Of a stretch of DNA of 64,000 bases, positions 45,360-57,017 are shown piece after piece (the first letter of the stretch is position 1; each line of letters begins with the position of its first letter). The notes beneath the pieces are model-generated. The model did not search any database. It was given only the letters and a program-made list of their open reading frames with translations, and had not been told where the DNA came from. The stretch lies in NCBI RefSeq assembly GCF_030272615.1, contig NC_081413.1, forward strand, positions 445,632,538 through 445,696,537, given 5' to 3'. The translations under genes and the position numbers were made by a program. This DNA comes from Cryptomeria japonica. Its lineage: Eukaryota > Streptophyta > Pinopsida > Cupressales > Cupressaceae.

Positions 45360-45960
45360 TTGTGTGTTTATCTCTAGCGGGCCTGCCCTCCCAACTTGCT
45401 CTTTGAGAAGGTAAGAGGGGAACGACCCAAGTGAGTACACCCGGACCTGGGGTTCCCAACTCACTATAATAAATAAGCCATTGACTACGAAAGGGTTAAT
45501 GGTTGGGGCTATATGAGAGTTCACTCTCACATTGGGTGCTTAGTAGGATCCTAGAGATCTCAATCATGCTTGCGTGACTACTAAGTTCTTGGTGCTTCGT
45601 TGGGCTATAGGCCTCAATTGCGCTTGCGCAACTTTGAAGGGTAGCTCCTAATGGGAAGACTTACTAAACACCTTGTTCATAGTGGCCAAAAACCCTCTAG
45701 TCATTGGTGCAGGAGGTCGGACCTCTGAAGCGGCCCATATTCTTACGGCCCTTAGTAGAGACACAAAGTTCACCATGAGGAGTTTTCATGGGAATTGATG
45801 CTTGGCTGCCCCGAGAAGTGAGTGTCGTGGAGGGGAGCCAGTGGGGTCAAGCATCTAAGTGTCCGCTCTGGGTAAGCGTAGATGGGAAACCAATTGGGAT
45901 TCAATGACTATTGTCCTTGCCAGCCTTAAGAATGTTGTATATGAGCATGAGTGTCTTTGA
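45360..45960 (+). promoter_or_regulatory. Structured leader segment of Tat-1
   Basis: This GC-richer part of the leader holds several perfect stems in sequence: GTGAGT/ACTCAC (45431-45464), TGAGAGT/TC/ACTCTCA (45514-45529), an 8-bp outer stem CTTAGTAG/CTACTAAG (45539-45546 with 45578-45585) that closes TCATGC/TT/GCGTGA (45564-45577), and TTGCGC/TT/GCGCAA (45618-45631). No coding frame was found. The remainder of the leader (43770-46361) also lacks a gene; the 44608-45066 frame is F/P-rich and looks like chance. Confidence 0.6.
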
Positions 45961-46361
45961 GATAATATGTATTTAATCATTGTGTTTTCTTTGTTTGATA
46001 TATACTTGCCAAGAGTAGACTAAAAACACATCACTATCCACAAAAAACTTTGCAAAAATATTTGTCAAGACACAAACAAATTGTCCAAGTTATTACCCAC
46101 ACCAAGTTCAAAATTGCGTCAAAACTCCGTCCGTCCCATTTTTCATAAGCCTAAGAGAGAAGCTAAGAGTTTATCCTCTACGTCAACATTCAAGTTTGTC
46201 CCTTGAAACACCTACTATCATCCAAATCAGGGTGGTCATATCCCTTCATACAACTTGCCATTTAAATAGATCCTTCATGTTCGTGCCAAAGACAACCTAG
46301 TCATCAAGTTTTCTTCTAAACCATCACTACCATACCTTCTTCATCAATCATCTTCAAATTT

Positions 46362-46925
46362 CTGAAGTCCTTTCATCCTCAAATTTTCTTAAGTTCTTTC
46401 ATCCACAAATTTCTTAAGTCCTTTTATCACAAATTTCTTAAGTCCTTTCATCACAAATTTCTTAAATCCTTTCATCCACAAATTTCTTAAGTCCTTTCAT
46501 CCTCAAATTTCTTAAGTCCTTTCATCACAAATTTCTTAAGTGCTTTCATCCACAAATTTCTTAAGTCCTTTCATCACAAATTTCTTAAGTTCTTTCATCC
46601 ACAAATTTCTTAAGTCCTTTCATCACAAATTTCTTAAGTCCTTTCATCCTCAAATTTCTTAAGTCCTTTCATCACAGTTTTCTTAAGTCCTTTCATCACA
46701 AATTTCTTAAGTTCTTTCATCCACAAATTTCTTAAGTCCTTTCATCACAAATTTCTTAAGTCCTTTCATCCTCAAATTTCTTAAATCCTTTCATCACAAA
46801 TTTCTTAAGTCCTTTCATTCTCAAAATTTCTTAAGTCCTTTCATCAGAAGTTTCTAAAAACCTTCCATCACAAATTTTCTAAGTCATTTCATCACATTTT
46901 TCCTAAGTCTTTTCATCACAAATAT
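46362..46925 (+). repeat. 24/25-bp tandem array directly before gag
   Basis: About 23 copies of TTTCTTAAGTCCTTTCATCA followed by CAAA-type ends, with 24-nt (ATCAC) and 25-nt (ATCCAC or ATCCTC) variants interleaved. The last units decay towards the gag ATG at 46931. Each unit carries the palindrome CTTAAG. Confidence 0.93.
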
Positions 46926-46930
46926 CGTGT

Positions 46931-49249
46931 ATGGTCGCAACTCGATCCCAAAAGAAAAAGATGGCTGATCAACAATATGGCATGCCAGACATTGGTGTCC
47001 TATATGAAGATCCCACGCAAGATCATACACAAAGTGGGCAACCAAGCGATCAAGGTCAAAGCCAAAATCTTGACATGGTTAACCAAGATGAACTTTGTCC
47101 GGAAGTGCAAACTTTCCTAGCGGATTCTTATAACCAAGAGATGGTAGAAAAGTTTATTAAACACAATCCTATTGCACTTCTGAAAACTCTTCTTGAACAT
47201 GGAGCTCAACTTCCACCTGAATTTAATAGATCCGCTCTTGTCCAACAACCACAAGGAGACCTCGCTCCCACACAAAGTGTTGCACCTACTATTCAAACTC
47301 AATCAATTGCAGCCCCATCAATCATCCAAGCCCAATCAATGCCACTCGCGACACCTCCCACCATGATTTCTATCCCACCTTCTTCCTCCTTACCATCCAT
47401 ACCACTATGAAATCCAATCTCATCCATTCTCCAACAAACTTCTATACCACCTCCTTCTATTCAACCACATATTTCTATTCCACAAACTTCTCTTTCTCCC
47501 AACAATGTCGCAAATTTTATCCAGATCGCATTCAATCCCGTCACAACAGTTGGCAGATCACAACCAACTATCACACGAACCCCAGCAACATCGGTCATCA
47601 CACCCCACGTTCCCACTTCCTCATCATATCAATATATTGGTGGTGGTGCACCTTCTTTAGTTCATCCAATGCTTCGGGCAGATACAATTCATCAATATCA
47701 AAGTCCACAATAAGACCTCATCAAGGAAATTCAAGACATGAAGAATATCATCAAAAACATGAAAGAAAACACTAATAAAAGGAAAGCTTACTCATTCGAA
47801 GAGTTTTGCCCTTGTCCTTATGACCCATCTATATCAGTTGCACCGTATCCCCTGGGATTTGAGATCCCTAAATTCACCAAGTATGAAGGCAAAGGAGACC
47901 CCCGCGACCATGTCCGCAAATTCCACATCTTATGCCAAGAAGTCTCCTATAGTGACCTTTATCTTCGCAAACTCTTTCCCAAGAGTCTCACGGGAGATGC
48001 CCTAGCATGGTTCTCATCTTTACCACGAGGTTCCATTGTCTCTTTTCCAGACTTGGCAGAAAAATTTGTGGCCCACTATGCATACAACATGGGTAATGAT
48101 GTTTCTATGATGGACCTATGTAATACAAAACAAAGGCCTGGAGAAACCTTCGCAAATTTCCTACAAAGATGGCGACATCTTATCAAAAAATTCCAGTGGG
48201 ACATGCCAGAACAACAACAAATTGAACTATTTCAAAAGAACTTGGTGCCTGAACTTTCAAGACCTTTAATATCTCAATGTATCAAATCCTTCCAAAAATT
48301 GACCGATAAGGGCCTCGCCCTCGAACGTGTTTTGTTGGACGATGGAACCTTGAAACATTACCAAAAGTCATCACAAAGTTCTTCCTCTTATCATAATGAC
48401 AAGCCAAAATTCTGGGCTAAAAATAAAAACATAGTCAATGATAGTGTAACTGATGTGAAGCGGGTCCAAACCGTGGCCACTCCCCCAAAGTCCACCACCA
48501 ATATTCATCAATTAAACAATCAAAATAATTCAAATCAATCTCAAAAACCTCACAACAATGTTTCAATCCAAGGACAACCACCCCGATCGAATAGCAGGAC
48601 TCCAAGAGATTTCACTCCTCTTGCTGAGCCTATTGAAGTGGTGTTTCAAAAACTTGTCCAAGCAGGTATAGTGGTTTTTCCAATTAATCGCCCGTTTGAT
48701 CCCAATCAACCTAAGCCAAGATGGTATAATGAAAATGAGTATTGTGAATACCATCGTATCAAGGGACATGATACACGAAAGTGTATGAAATTGAAGATCT
48801 ACATACAAGATCTCATTGATAGAGGTGAGATTGAGGTAGCAAATGCAAAACCTGGTAATAACAATGACAAACTCAAAATGTACCAAGAACCCTTCCCAAA
48901 GCATGATAAAGGAAAAGGCTCGTCATCTAACATAATGGATTATGACTATGCTAATCACGTAACCAGTTTTGATTTTTTAGTAAGTCGCATTGAACCTATA
49001 GACACTCATGTCAATGTCATAACCATCCAAGGAGTTAATCCTCCTTCTTCCCAAAGCAGACCAAACCTGGCTAGAATAGTCATTCAAGGTGCCACGCCTT
49101 CCACCTCCCATTTCCAGAATGACTGTAATGCAAATACACGCCGAGGAAGAGTCACCATCCAAGGAGTTCCTCCCCCACCAAACCCTCCACCCATGTCTTC
49201 CACCTGCCGATATGACCTCCTTGATCAACTTGGGAAGACACCCGCGTAG
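46931..49249 (+). pseudogene. Gag of Tat-1
   Basis: ATG 46931 (MVATRSQKKKMADQQYG) starts one frame that continues, past TGA 47408 and a TAA near 47711, into the open run 47738-49249. The capsid (retrotransposon gag) domain is at about 47840-48360: PKFTKYEGKGDPRDHVRKFH, KLFPKSLTGDALAWFSSLP, TKQRPGETFANFLQRWR. A zinc-knuckle-like block with the Tat-type ligand order C-x2-H-x4-H-x4-C lies at 48743-48783 (CEYHRIKGHDTRKC). Stop TAG at 49247 precedes protease in the same frame. Gag forms the particle that holds element RNA. Confidence 0.93.
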
Positions 49250-50851
49250 ATCTCCATTTTGGAACTTCTCAAGACTTCTCCAGTCCATAAATAAATTTTG
49301 GAACAAGCCCTTCTCCAATCACGCGTTCCTGATAACATCAATGCCACCCAATTTCAAACCCTCATTGGAAACCTTGTTACCTAGCAACACATTGTATTTA
49401 ACTCCAAAGATGCTCCCGCAGATGAGGACCATAACAAACCTTTGCACATCGAAGCTCTCATCCACAAGCACAAGGTCAAACGAATCCTGATAGACGGTGG
49501 ATCCGGGCTTAATCTGTGTACATACAAATTGATAAAACAATTGGGACTTTCTGAGGATCTGATAGACACATCAGGAAGAATCACAATAAAGGCATATGAT
49601 GATGCAGAAAGAATTTCAAAGGACGTGATCACCTTACCTCTTCAAGTGGGCCCCATTACAATTGAAACCCCTTGCCAAGTACTAGATCTTGATCTCCCCT
49701 ACAACATTCTCCTCGAGAGGCCATGGATTCATTCCTTGCAAGCCGTACCCTCCACCTATCACCAATGTATCAAATTCCCCTATAATGGAAGAGTGATCAC
49801 TATCAAATGTGATCCCCAGCCTTTTCAATATTGCAAACTATTAGAGGGGAAGCATCCGTATCATTGCCCACTAAATAGACCTTCGCCAACGCTTCCATCT
49901 GACACATCAAATGTTGCCTCCACATCATCCCAACCAAATAATCAAATCAAGATCTTGGATAATGGCTGTGGAGAATACAAATTGGAGGACGTCTTATTAA
50001 TAGGAAACCTCCCTCTCTCTCCTAAGTCATTTGGCAAACCAAAAGAGCTAAAAAAGGACCCGAAACTAGTCATGCAATGCCAAAGCACCACCTTCCAGCA
50101 ATGGGGCCCACTTGATAACGAGAACCTCGAAGCAGATATTTCTTCATGGCTGTACCGGGAAGAGGACGATGATCCAACAAGAATATCCAAAGAAATGTAT
50201 CCAAAAGCATTTGCCATAGTTGAAAAAATGGGTTACAAAGGACACAGTCTAGGACCAAAGGAGAAAGGAAGAAAAGCACCCATAAATCCTATCTCCTACA
50301 GATACAATAGAGGCTTGGGGTACACCCCGGTGCCTAAGATTACTATCGCTGGTGCCCCTTCTAGTCCTTCTTTGGATATCGAAAGCACTGACGAAGAGGA
50401 ATTCCATGAAATGCCTTATGAATATGAGAAAGATACCTTCTTCGATGCTTACATCAATACCATCACCCCCGTAACCCCTCCCACTTCACATGAGCTACAT
50501 CTTGTCCATCCTGAACTCATTGATTGGGGCCAATGAGACAAACCCAATTTAGATATTTGCGTCGACGATAATGCTCTCATTGCTCTCCTAACAATGCAAA
50601 ATATGGAAGATGGTAATAGAATTGAGGGTATTCAACTACACGAAAAGGGATACTTTGGTAGTCAAGTCAATACCCTTATCCACAAAAAAGATAATAAAAG
50701 AAAAAAATATGATTTCCTAGGTGAAAACCTCCCTGAGGCGCCTTTGGATGAACAAGAAATAAAAACAAAGGGCATATCTGAAAGTAAAAACCTGGAAAAG
50801 GCACTTGATGATGAGGGATTTGACCTCCCTACCATTGGTTATCTTCCATAG
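49250..50851 (+). pseudogene. Protease and G-patch-like region of Tat-1
   Basis: Same frame as gag. The aspartic protease site is RILIDGGSGLNLCTYKL (about 49475-49525), with D-G-G in place of D-S/T-G as in many plant gypsy proteases, followed by the ILLERPWIHSLQAVPST block. At about 50205-50330 a G-patch-like motif appears: MGYKGHSLGPKEKGRKAP, then RGLGYTP. G-patches bind RNA or helicases and are known as passengers in some plant gypsy polyproteins. TGA 50534 and TAG 50849 interrupt the linker to RT; two further stops lie between 49285 and 49385. Confidence 0.85.
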
Positions 50852-50863
50852 GACAAATCAAAT

Positions 50864-51860
50864 TTGTTGATAGAAGAAACAGACAGCATCAACATGGGCA
50901 CTGAAGTCATTTCAAAAAATGTGCTCATTGCCAAATCCCTCACCGAAATCGAGAAACAAGACTTCATCAACTTCCTTACAGAGGTTAAAATCAATTTTGC
51001 ATGGTCCTATTCCGATATGCCAGGGTTGGATCCTGCCTTGGTGGTTCACAATCTCGCCGTCCGCCCAGATGCAAAACCTGTAAAACAAAAACTCCACAAA
51101 ATGCACCTGCATATTGCTCTCTTGGTCAAGGTAGAATTTCAAAAGTTGTTAGACGCAGAATTTATCAAACCCATAGACTATGCTGAATGGGTCTCCAACA
51201 TTGTGCCTATTGGCAAACCTGTTGGGGGCATCCGCATTTGCACATATTTTCGAGATCTAAATATAGCTTGTCCTAAAGATGATTTCCCGCTTCCAAACAT
51301 AGATATGATTATGGATCTTACAGCAGGACATGAAATTGCTATCGCTAATGGATGGGTTTTCTGGATACAACCAAATCAGGATAGCAGATGAGGATCAGCA
51401 TAAAACCACATTCACAACACCATGGGGTACTTTCTATTACCGGGTCATGCCTTTTGGCCTTAAAAATGCTGGAGCTACATATCAACGGGCAATGACAACA
51501 ATTTTTCATGACCTCTTGCACAAAATTATGGAGGACTATGTGGATGATCTGCTAGGCAAATCCAAGACAAGACAAGAGCACATCCCTATTCTAAAATAGA
51601 TCTTCGAAAGATTGGAAAAATACAAGCTGCGCCTAAATCCTAAAAAGTGTGTGTTTGGCATCACATCAGGAAAACTACTAGGATTCATTGTTTCCCGCAG
51701 AGGCATTGAGGTTGATCCCGCAAAAGTAAAAGCTATTATGGAAATGCCTCCACCAAAAACTCTCAAACAACTATGCAGTCTCCAGGGAAAACTCCAGTCT
51801 GTCGGGCGTTTCATTTCACAGCTAGCCGACAAGTGCCATCCATTTGCACATTTTTTATGA
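50864..51860 (+). pseudogene. Reverse transcriptase of Tat-1
   Basis: The fingers lie in the gag frame: FAWSYSDMPGLDPALVVHN, EFQKLLDAEFIKPIDYAEW, VGGIRICTYFRDLNIACPKD. Around 51340 a frameshift moves the palm to another frame: MDGFSGYNQIRIADEDQHKT, FGLKNAGATYQRAMTTIF and the catalytic EDYVDDLLG at 51531-51557, with both aspartates present. TAG 51597 and TGA 51858 follow. The thumb keeps NPKKCVFGITSGKLLGFIVS. It fits gypsy RT throughout. Confidence 0.94.
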
Positions 51861-52980
51861 AAAGACACAAAATTCAAATGGGATTGCCTTTGAAAATTCA
51901 TATGTCAAAAGGCCTTTGAAAAATTAAAAGAATATTTAGCATCACCTCCAGTTTTGATGCCACCTACCCTTGGAAAACCCCTCATTTTGTACATATGTGC
52001 TACTACAGTGGCATTGGGGGTATTGCTGGCACAAACAGATGATACTACATCAGTCGGACGCTAGTAGGATATGAACTCAACTACAGCCCCATTGAAAGAG
52101 CATGTTTGGCATTAGTATTCAGCACACAGAAACTATGACACTATATGCTAAACAACAAGACAAAATTAATTGCTAAAATTGATCCACTTAAATATCTCCT
52201 GTCAAAAGCTGCTCTCATTGGTAGAATAGCTAAATGGGTCATGCTCTTAAGCGAGTTTGACATTGAATATGTGGATGGAAAGGCAATCAAGGGACAAGTC
52301 ATTGCAGATCAACTAGCTGAAGCTCCACTTCCAGGCAACCATCCTCTTCTCACAGAATTACCAGATGAGTTCATTATGACTGTTACCACATCCTCCACAT
52401 GGAAATTGTATTTTGATGGCTCCTACACTCAAAATGGATCGGGGGCAGGAATATTATTGGTCACACCTCAAGGAGATGGCATCCCCAAATCATACAAGAT
52501 AGCCTTTGCATGTACTAATAACATAGCAGAATACGAGGCCCTCATGACAGGTTTACGCTTGGCTATCCATTGGAAAATAAAGGAATTACAAGTCTATGGC
52601 GATTCCCAGCTCGTCATAAAACAAGTCAATGATGAATACCAGACAAAAGATGATAAACTCCTTCCCTACCGTACCATGGTTGAAGATCTTAAGCAACATT
52701 TCACGGCAATCAAGTTTGATCAAATCCCACGAACAAACAATAGGGTTGCAGATGCAATGGCCACCATTGGCTCCCTCCTTCAAATGCTAGCACATAGTCA
52801 GAAGTGCGAGTTCTTGGTCGAGCAATTGTTTATACCGACATACGACCTACCAGAATCTGAAATGGTGTGTGTTCTCATTGGTCCAGAGTCCCCTTGGTAC
52901 CAAGAAACCTTCGCTTTCCTCAAAGACAACACTATTCCCCCACATCTCACCAAAACCCAACAACAAACTTTCATCCGCTG
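51861..52980 (+). pseudogene. RNase H and second (plant/archaeal-type) RNase H of Tat-1
   Basis: The classic RNase H remnant runs 51880-52300: AFEKLKEYLASPPVLMPP, IERACLALVFSTQKL, then AKWVMLLSEFDIEYVDGKAIKGQ. A second frameshift near 52040 returns to the gag frame. The extra RNase H (52400-52780) is well kept: LYFDGSYTQNGSGAGIL, NNIAEYEALMTGLRLA, YGDSQLVIKQV and RVADAMATIGS, with all four acids D, E, D, D present. The tandem pair is diagnostic for Tat elements. Stops at about 52135 and 52979. Confidence 0.94.
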
Positions 52981-53011
52981 ATGCACCCGTTACACCATCC
53001 TTGCAGACACC

Positions 53012-54151
53012 TTGTTTAGAAGGCATTTTGATGGTTCCCTCCTAAGGTGTTTAGATAAACAAGAAGCCAAATGGGCATTACGCGAAGTACATGAGGGCAT
53101 CTGTGGGGCACACTCAAGTGGACTCACATTGGCTAAAAAATTTTTGAGAACAGGATACTATTGGCCTAAAATGGAAGAAGATGCATACAACTATGTGAAG
53201 AAATGCATCCCTTGCCAGCAACATGGTGACAAGATTCATGCACCGTCACAAGAATTGCAGCCATTCATTATACCATGGCCCTTCTCGCAGTGGGGGCTCG
53301 ATCTCATTGGGAAAATCCACCCTTCATCTTCCAACGGACATAAATTCATTATCACCGCCACCGAATACTTCACCAAGTGGGTAGAGGCTATCCCTCTTAC
53401 TTTCACCACCGGCAAGCAAATATCCAAATTCATCTTGAACTACCTAATCTGTCGATATGGCATCCCAAAAGTTATCATCACAGATAACAGTAAACAATTT
53501 AAAAACCAGGATGTCAAAGAACTCTGCCAAAAATTCAACATCCAACACCGCTTCTCCACTCCATATTATCCCCAAGGCAATGGCCAAGCTGAGGCTTCTA
53601 ATAAAACCCTAATAAAAATCCTCAAAAAGACAGTCAATGAAGCGGGCCGTGATTGGCACCTCCAAATCCATCCTGCATTATGGGCCTACCACACCTCCAT
53701 CCGCACCCCCACAGGCGCCACTCCTTATTCCCTAGTATTTGGTTCTGAAGCTATCCTTCCCCTTGAGATCGAGATCCCCTCTCTAAGGGTATTGCTGCAA
53801 AACATCCTACCAGAGGAAGAATACATAATTGCCCGCTTACAAGAGCTAGAATTGTTAGATGAAAGGCACCTCAAGGCCTTGAATCATCTCCGGGTATTAC
53901 AAAACCGTCTGCGCATGAGTTATCATAAAAAAGTCAGAACTCAAGAATTCCAAGTTGGTGATCTTGTCCTCATGGAGAATCAGAAAAATCTACAAGAACA
54001 AGAAAAGAAAGGCAAGTTCGAGCCTAACTAGCTTGGACCATATGTAATCACAGCGAAATATGGATCAGGAGCTTATCAGTTGGCTACTCCTGAAGGCAAT
54101 CCTTTGGATGATCCGATGAATATCATGCACCTCAAAAGGTTTTATGTTTAG
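53012..54151 (+). pseudogene. Integrase of Tat-1
   Basis: A 339-codon open run. Zinc finger VHEGICGAH with CIPCQQ gives the HHCC ligands. The catalytic core has GLDLIGKI (first D), VIITDNSKQF (second D; Gly to Ser beside it) and the glutamate in GNGQAEASNK. After TAG 54028 the C-terminal domain continues as LGPYVITAKYGSGAYQL and ends HLKRFYV-stop at 54151. No chromodomain is visible. It inserts element DNA in the nucleus and would have made the 5-bp ATAGT duplication. Confidence 0.94.
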
Positions 54152-54169
54152 TCCTCAGAAAGTCTTAAA

Positions 54170-54240
54170 TTGTCAAAAAAAAAAAAAAAAAAAAAAAAGA
54201 AGAGAAAATTGTCAAAAAAAAAAAAAGAAAGAAAAACAAT
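54170..54240 (+). repeat. A-rich low-complexity tract after the Tat-1 pol stop
   Basis: Two runs of A (about 23 and 13 bases) interrupted by GAAGAG and GAAAG. The runs share the flank TTGTCAAAA, which suggests local slippage. 54241-55221 is 3' untranslated sequence with no domain in any frame. Confidence 0.85.
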
Positions 54241-55221
54241 TCGTGGTGCTATGGGCAAGTATCTTGGTGAAAACCTTTGCACGGGTGCCAAGGTAAATAA
54301 TCGGATCCACTGTCTATCAGGTCGATACTACAAATCATCTACCATCCAGCCCACCCATGCACAACATTCCTTCTTTTCCGCCTCTGAATAAAACATGCGT
54401 ATGATGATGAGTCTTTGCCTAAGTCATGAACAAGAAATGTCCCAGTGCAACTGAGCTTTCATGCCTCTGTATAAGCTTCAAGAATTCTTGAGAAACAATC
54501 CCAAGTCCATCCTAGTTCTACTCTTGGCAAGAGGTATCATTTGGTTGCAAGGAAGAGACTTGCTAGATTTTGTTAGATTTATTTATTTATTTTCTTTTAT
54601 TTTTTTTCATATAGGCTTGCATCTTTTTCTCTACAAATGCCACTATTTACGACTACCTGGGTCCTTCCATATCTAGGTATGTTATGATAGGTGCATACTG
54701 GGGCATATTTCATAGTATGGCATGTTTTGGATCCTTCTTGTATAAACCAGCGACCTGGTACTAGTGCTTATCAACACTTACCTTCTCGTATACAAGAGGT
54801 ATCGACATGTCTGAGGGTTTCCTTGCACAAACCCACAACTTTGTATTAGTGTTTCTTAACACTTACATCATTGTGTGCAAGAAATTCCCGTTTGTCTACA
54901 AAGTTAGTCCATGCCCTGGGTTTCTCATGGCATCCTGATTTCTATAAGCAGTGGTGCAAGTCACTCAGGGCAACATCAAACTAGGTTGGCTCTCCACATT
55001 TGTTGTGCACAAAATCTCACCATCATTCCATCAAATCCTAAACTCAATAATCTCATGGAGTTCTCAATTGCCCCCATTTTCCTTCGTGGTCTTGCATCTC
55101 TTATTCTTCTTTCCAAATACCTCATGACTACTTCATATATCTTCCTCATTTGTTCCTTCCACCCTAATTTTCTTCCTCTAATTTTATTTTATTTTTTCTT
55201 TTCCTCACATAATCAATTCTG

Positions 55222-55710
55222 ATTCTAATCATGTCTTATATAGGATGAATCCTTCCTGAAACCAAACGTTGTGATCTGATCATGTCTTATACAGGATGAA
55301 TCCTTCCTGAAACCAGACGTTGTGATCTAATCGTGTCTTATACAGGATGAATCCTTCTTGAAACCAGATGAGCTGATCATGTCTTATACAGGATGAATCC
55401 TTCCTGAAACCAGATGCTCTGATCATGTCTTATTCAGGATGAATCCTTCCTGAAACCAAACATTCGTTGTGATTGATCATGTCTTATACAGGATGAATCC
55501 TTCCTGAAACTAGACGTTGTGATCAATCATGTCTTATACAGGATGAATCCTTCCTGAAACCAGACGCTCTTATCATGTCTTATACAGGATGAATCCTTTC
55601 TGAAACCAGACATTGTGATCAATCATGTCTTATACAGGATGAATCCTTCCTGAAACCAGACACTTTGATCATCTTTGTCTTATACAGGATGAATTCGTCT
55701 TGAAACCAGA
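55222..55710 (+). repeat. Ten-copy ~46-bp tandem array in the Tat-1 3' region
   Basis: Ten units built on TCTTATACAGGATGAATCC and TTCCTGAAACCAGACG, separated by variable GTGATC-type spacers, so unit length varies from about 44 to 54 bp. It lies between pol and the polypurine tract. Most differences between units are single bases. Confidence 0.93.
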
Positions 55711-55918
55711 CTGAATCTAGATCTTATCAATCGAATCAAATCAAATCTATCAGGATATCAATTTCGCAAAACTCCAAAGATCAAATACCTCAATTGATCT
55801 CTCAAGGGGGCATCACCATACCGTAATTTATAAATCAAGAGCCGGGGCATCCTATCAAACCAATATCAACATCAAAACAAGATTATTCTTTGAATCAATG
55901 CGTCATCACACCTCGCTT

Positions 55919-55933
55919 CAAAGAGGGGCAAAA
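55919..55933 (+). other. Tat-1 polypurine tract
   Basis: CAAAGAGGGGCAAAA abuts the 3' LTR start TGTAGACAC; near-identical to the tract of element H. Confidence 0.92.
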
Positions 55934-57012
55934 TGTAGACACTTAAAAAATAATTATTTTAATTATTTTTTTAATTCCTCACATAATTAATTAATTAATT
56001 ATGTTAATTAAAATTCTTCTCAATATTAATTAAATATAATTAATATTGTCACTATAGCATATGATTGATTTATTTAATAAATCAATCCCTTTCTTTATTC
56101 TTCTAAAAAATCAAATCCTCACAAACCTTCCTCTTAGGTAATTAATTTCAATTAATTAGTTAACCTACATGATTCCTACAGATCATCTTCTTAATTCATC
56201 ATTAACCTAATAAATTCTTCTAAAAAGTCCCTAAACTCACTTAACATTATTCTTTTAGTCAAATTCTCCTACAAATATAAATCCCACCTAACATTTCCTC
56301 TAATTCCCCTCCTAATGAGTCGTTAATGGCTAATCATCATGATTAGCCACAAAGTCAACTCTTTGTCCTTTCATCCAACCACTAGCTTTAAATGCTCTTT
56401 TTCTAGATGAATGTAAGATTTTTGAAATCTTACATTCCTCTAGGCATTTCCCTCTCCCAAGGAATTTTTAATTCCTTTTTATTCTTCTAATCCCCATAAT
56501 ATCCATTTTTGAAGAATTTTTAATTCCTCCAATGCATCTTGTAGAGTGTGGAGATACGAAATGCCTTTAAGGCATATTTCTTGGTCTCCACACCCTCTCT
56601 TGGACCTTGTGTGACCTCACAAGTAAATCTTAGCCCTTCATCTTGAATTCATCCTAGCCATTCGTTTTCCTCTCCTCTTCCTATAAAATAGGGTTTCATC
56701 CCTTCATTCAAAAACATCTTGAAATTCAGTAAGCTTATGCTGCCCTTTTGAGCCTAGGAAATCATCTTGGCAACTTGATCATCTCATCCTTATCATTTGT
56801 GCACAATATTGGAGAGCCATCCACATCCAACAATCAAAGGAGCACATCAAGTGTAGCATTAGCAAGGGGCACCTTCACTTCATCAAGCTCAATCCGAAGG
56901 AGAAGGTAAAATAGCAAGGTGAAATAGTCTTTTAATGATATTTTAGCATTTTGTATGTTTATTTCGTTATGTTTTGATCAGTTTACCTTTCAAATCTATT
57001 TTTCCCTCTTCA
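55934..57012 (+). repeat. Tat-1 3' LTR
   Basis: Same length as the 5' LTR (1079 bp), ends TTCCCTCTTCA, then target copy ATAGT at 57013-57017. The 13-bp-arm hairpin is kept here with a single loop change (C to T). Confidence 0.98.
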
Positions 57013-57017
57013 ATAGT

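Larger units (their letters stand above)
42668..57012 (+). mobile_element. Tat-1: complete 14.3-kb Ty3/gypsy element of Tat type
   Basis: Two 1079-bp LTRs (42668-43746, 55934-57012) with TG...CA ends and perfect target duplications ATAGT (42663-42667, 57013-57017). Inside are a primer-site candidate, a 3.2-kb repeat-rich leader, then gag, protease with a G-patch-like tail, RT, RNase H, a second RNase H and integrase, a 3' tandem array and a polypurine tract. The dual RNase H places it in the Tat group. LTRs differ at roughly 14 positions by eye (about 1.3%), yet the single long reading frame has about a dozen stops and two frameshifts. Confidence 0.97.

Noticed and set aside
46362-46925. CRISPR-like regular repeats
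   Set aside because: Units are contiguous with no unique spacers, in a plant retrotransposon leader; plain tandem repeat. The same applies to 55222-55710.
49089-49490. Alternative plus-strand ORF over the Tat-1 gag end and protease start
   Set aside because: Shadow of the gag/protease frame; no domain, and the true frame has recognisable motifs.
54170-54240. Poly(A) tail of a LINE or processed gene
   Set aside because: Lies inside Tat-1 just after its pol stop with no flanking duplication; low-complexity slippage.
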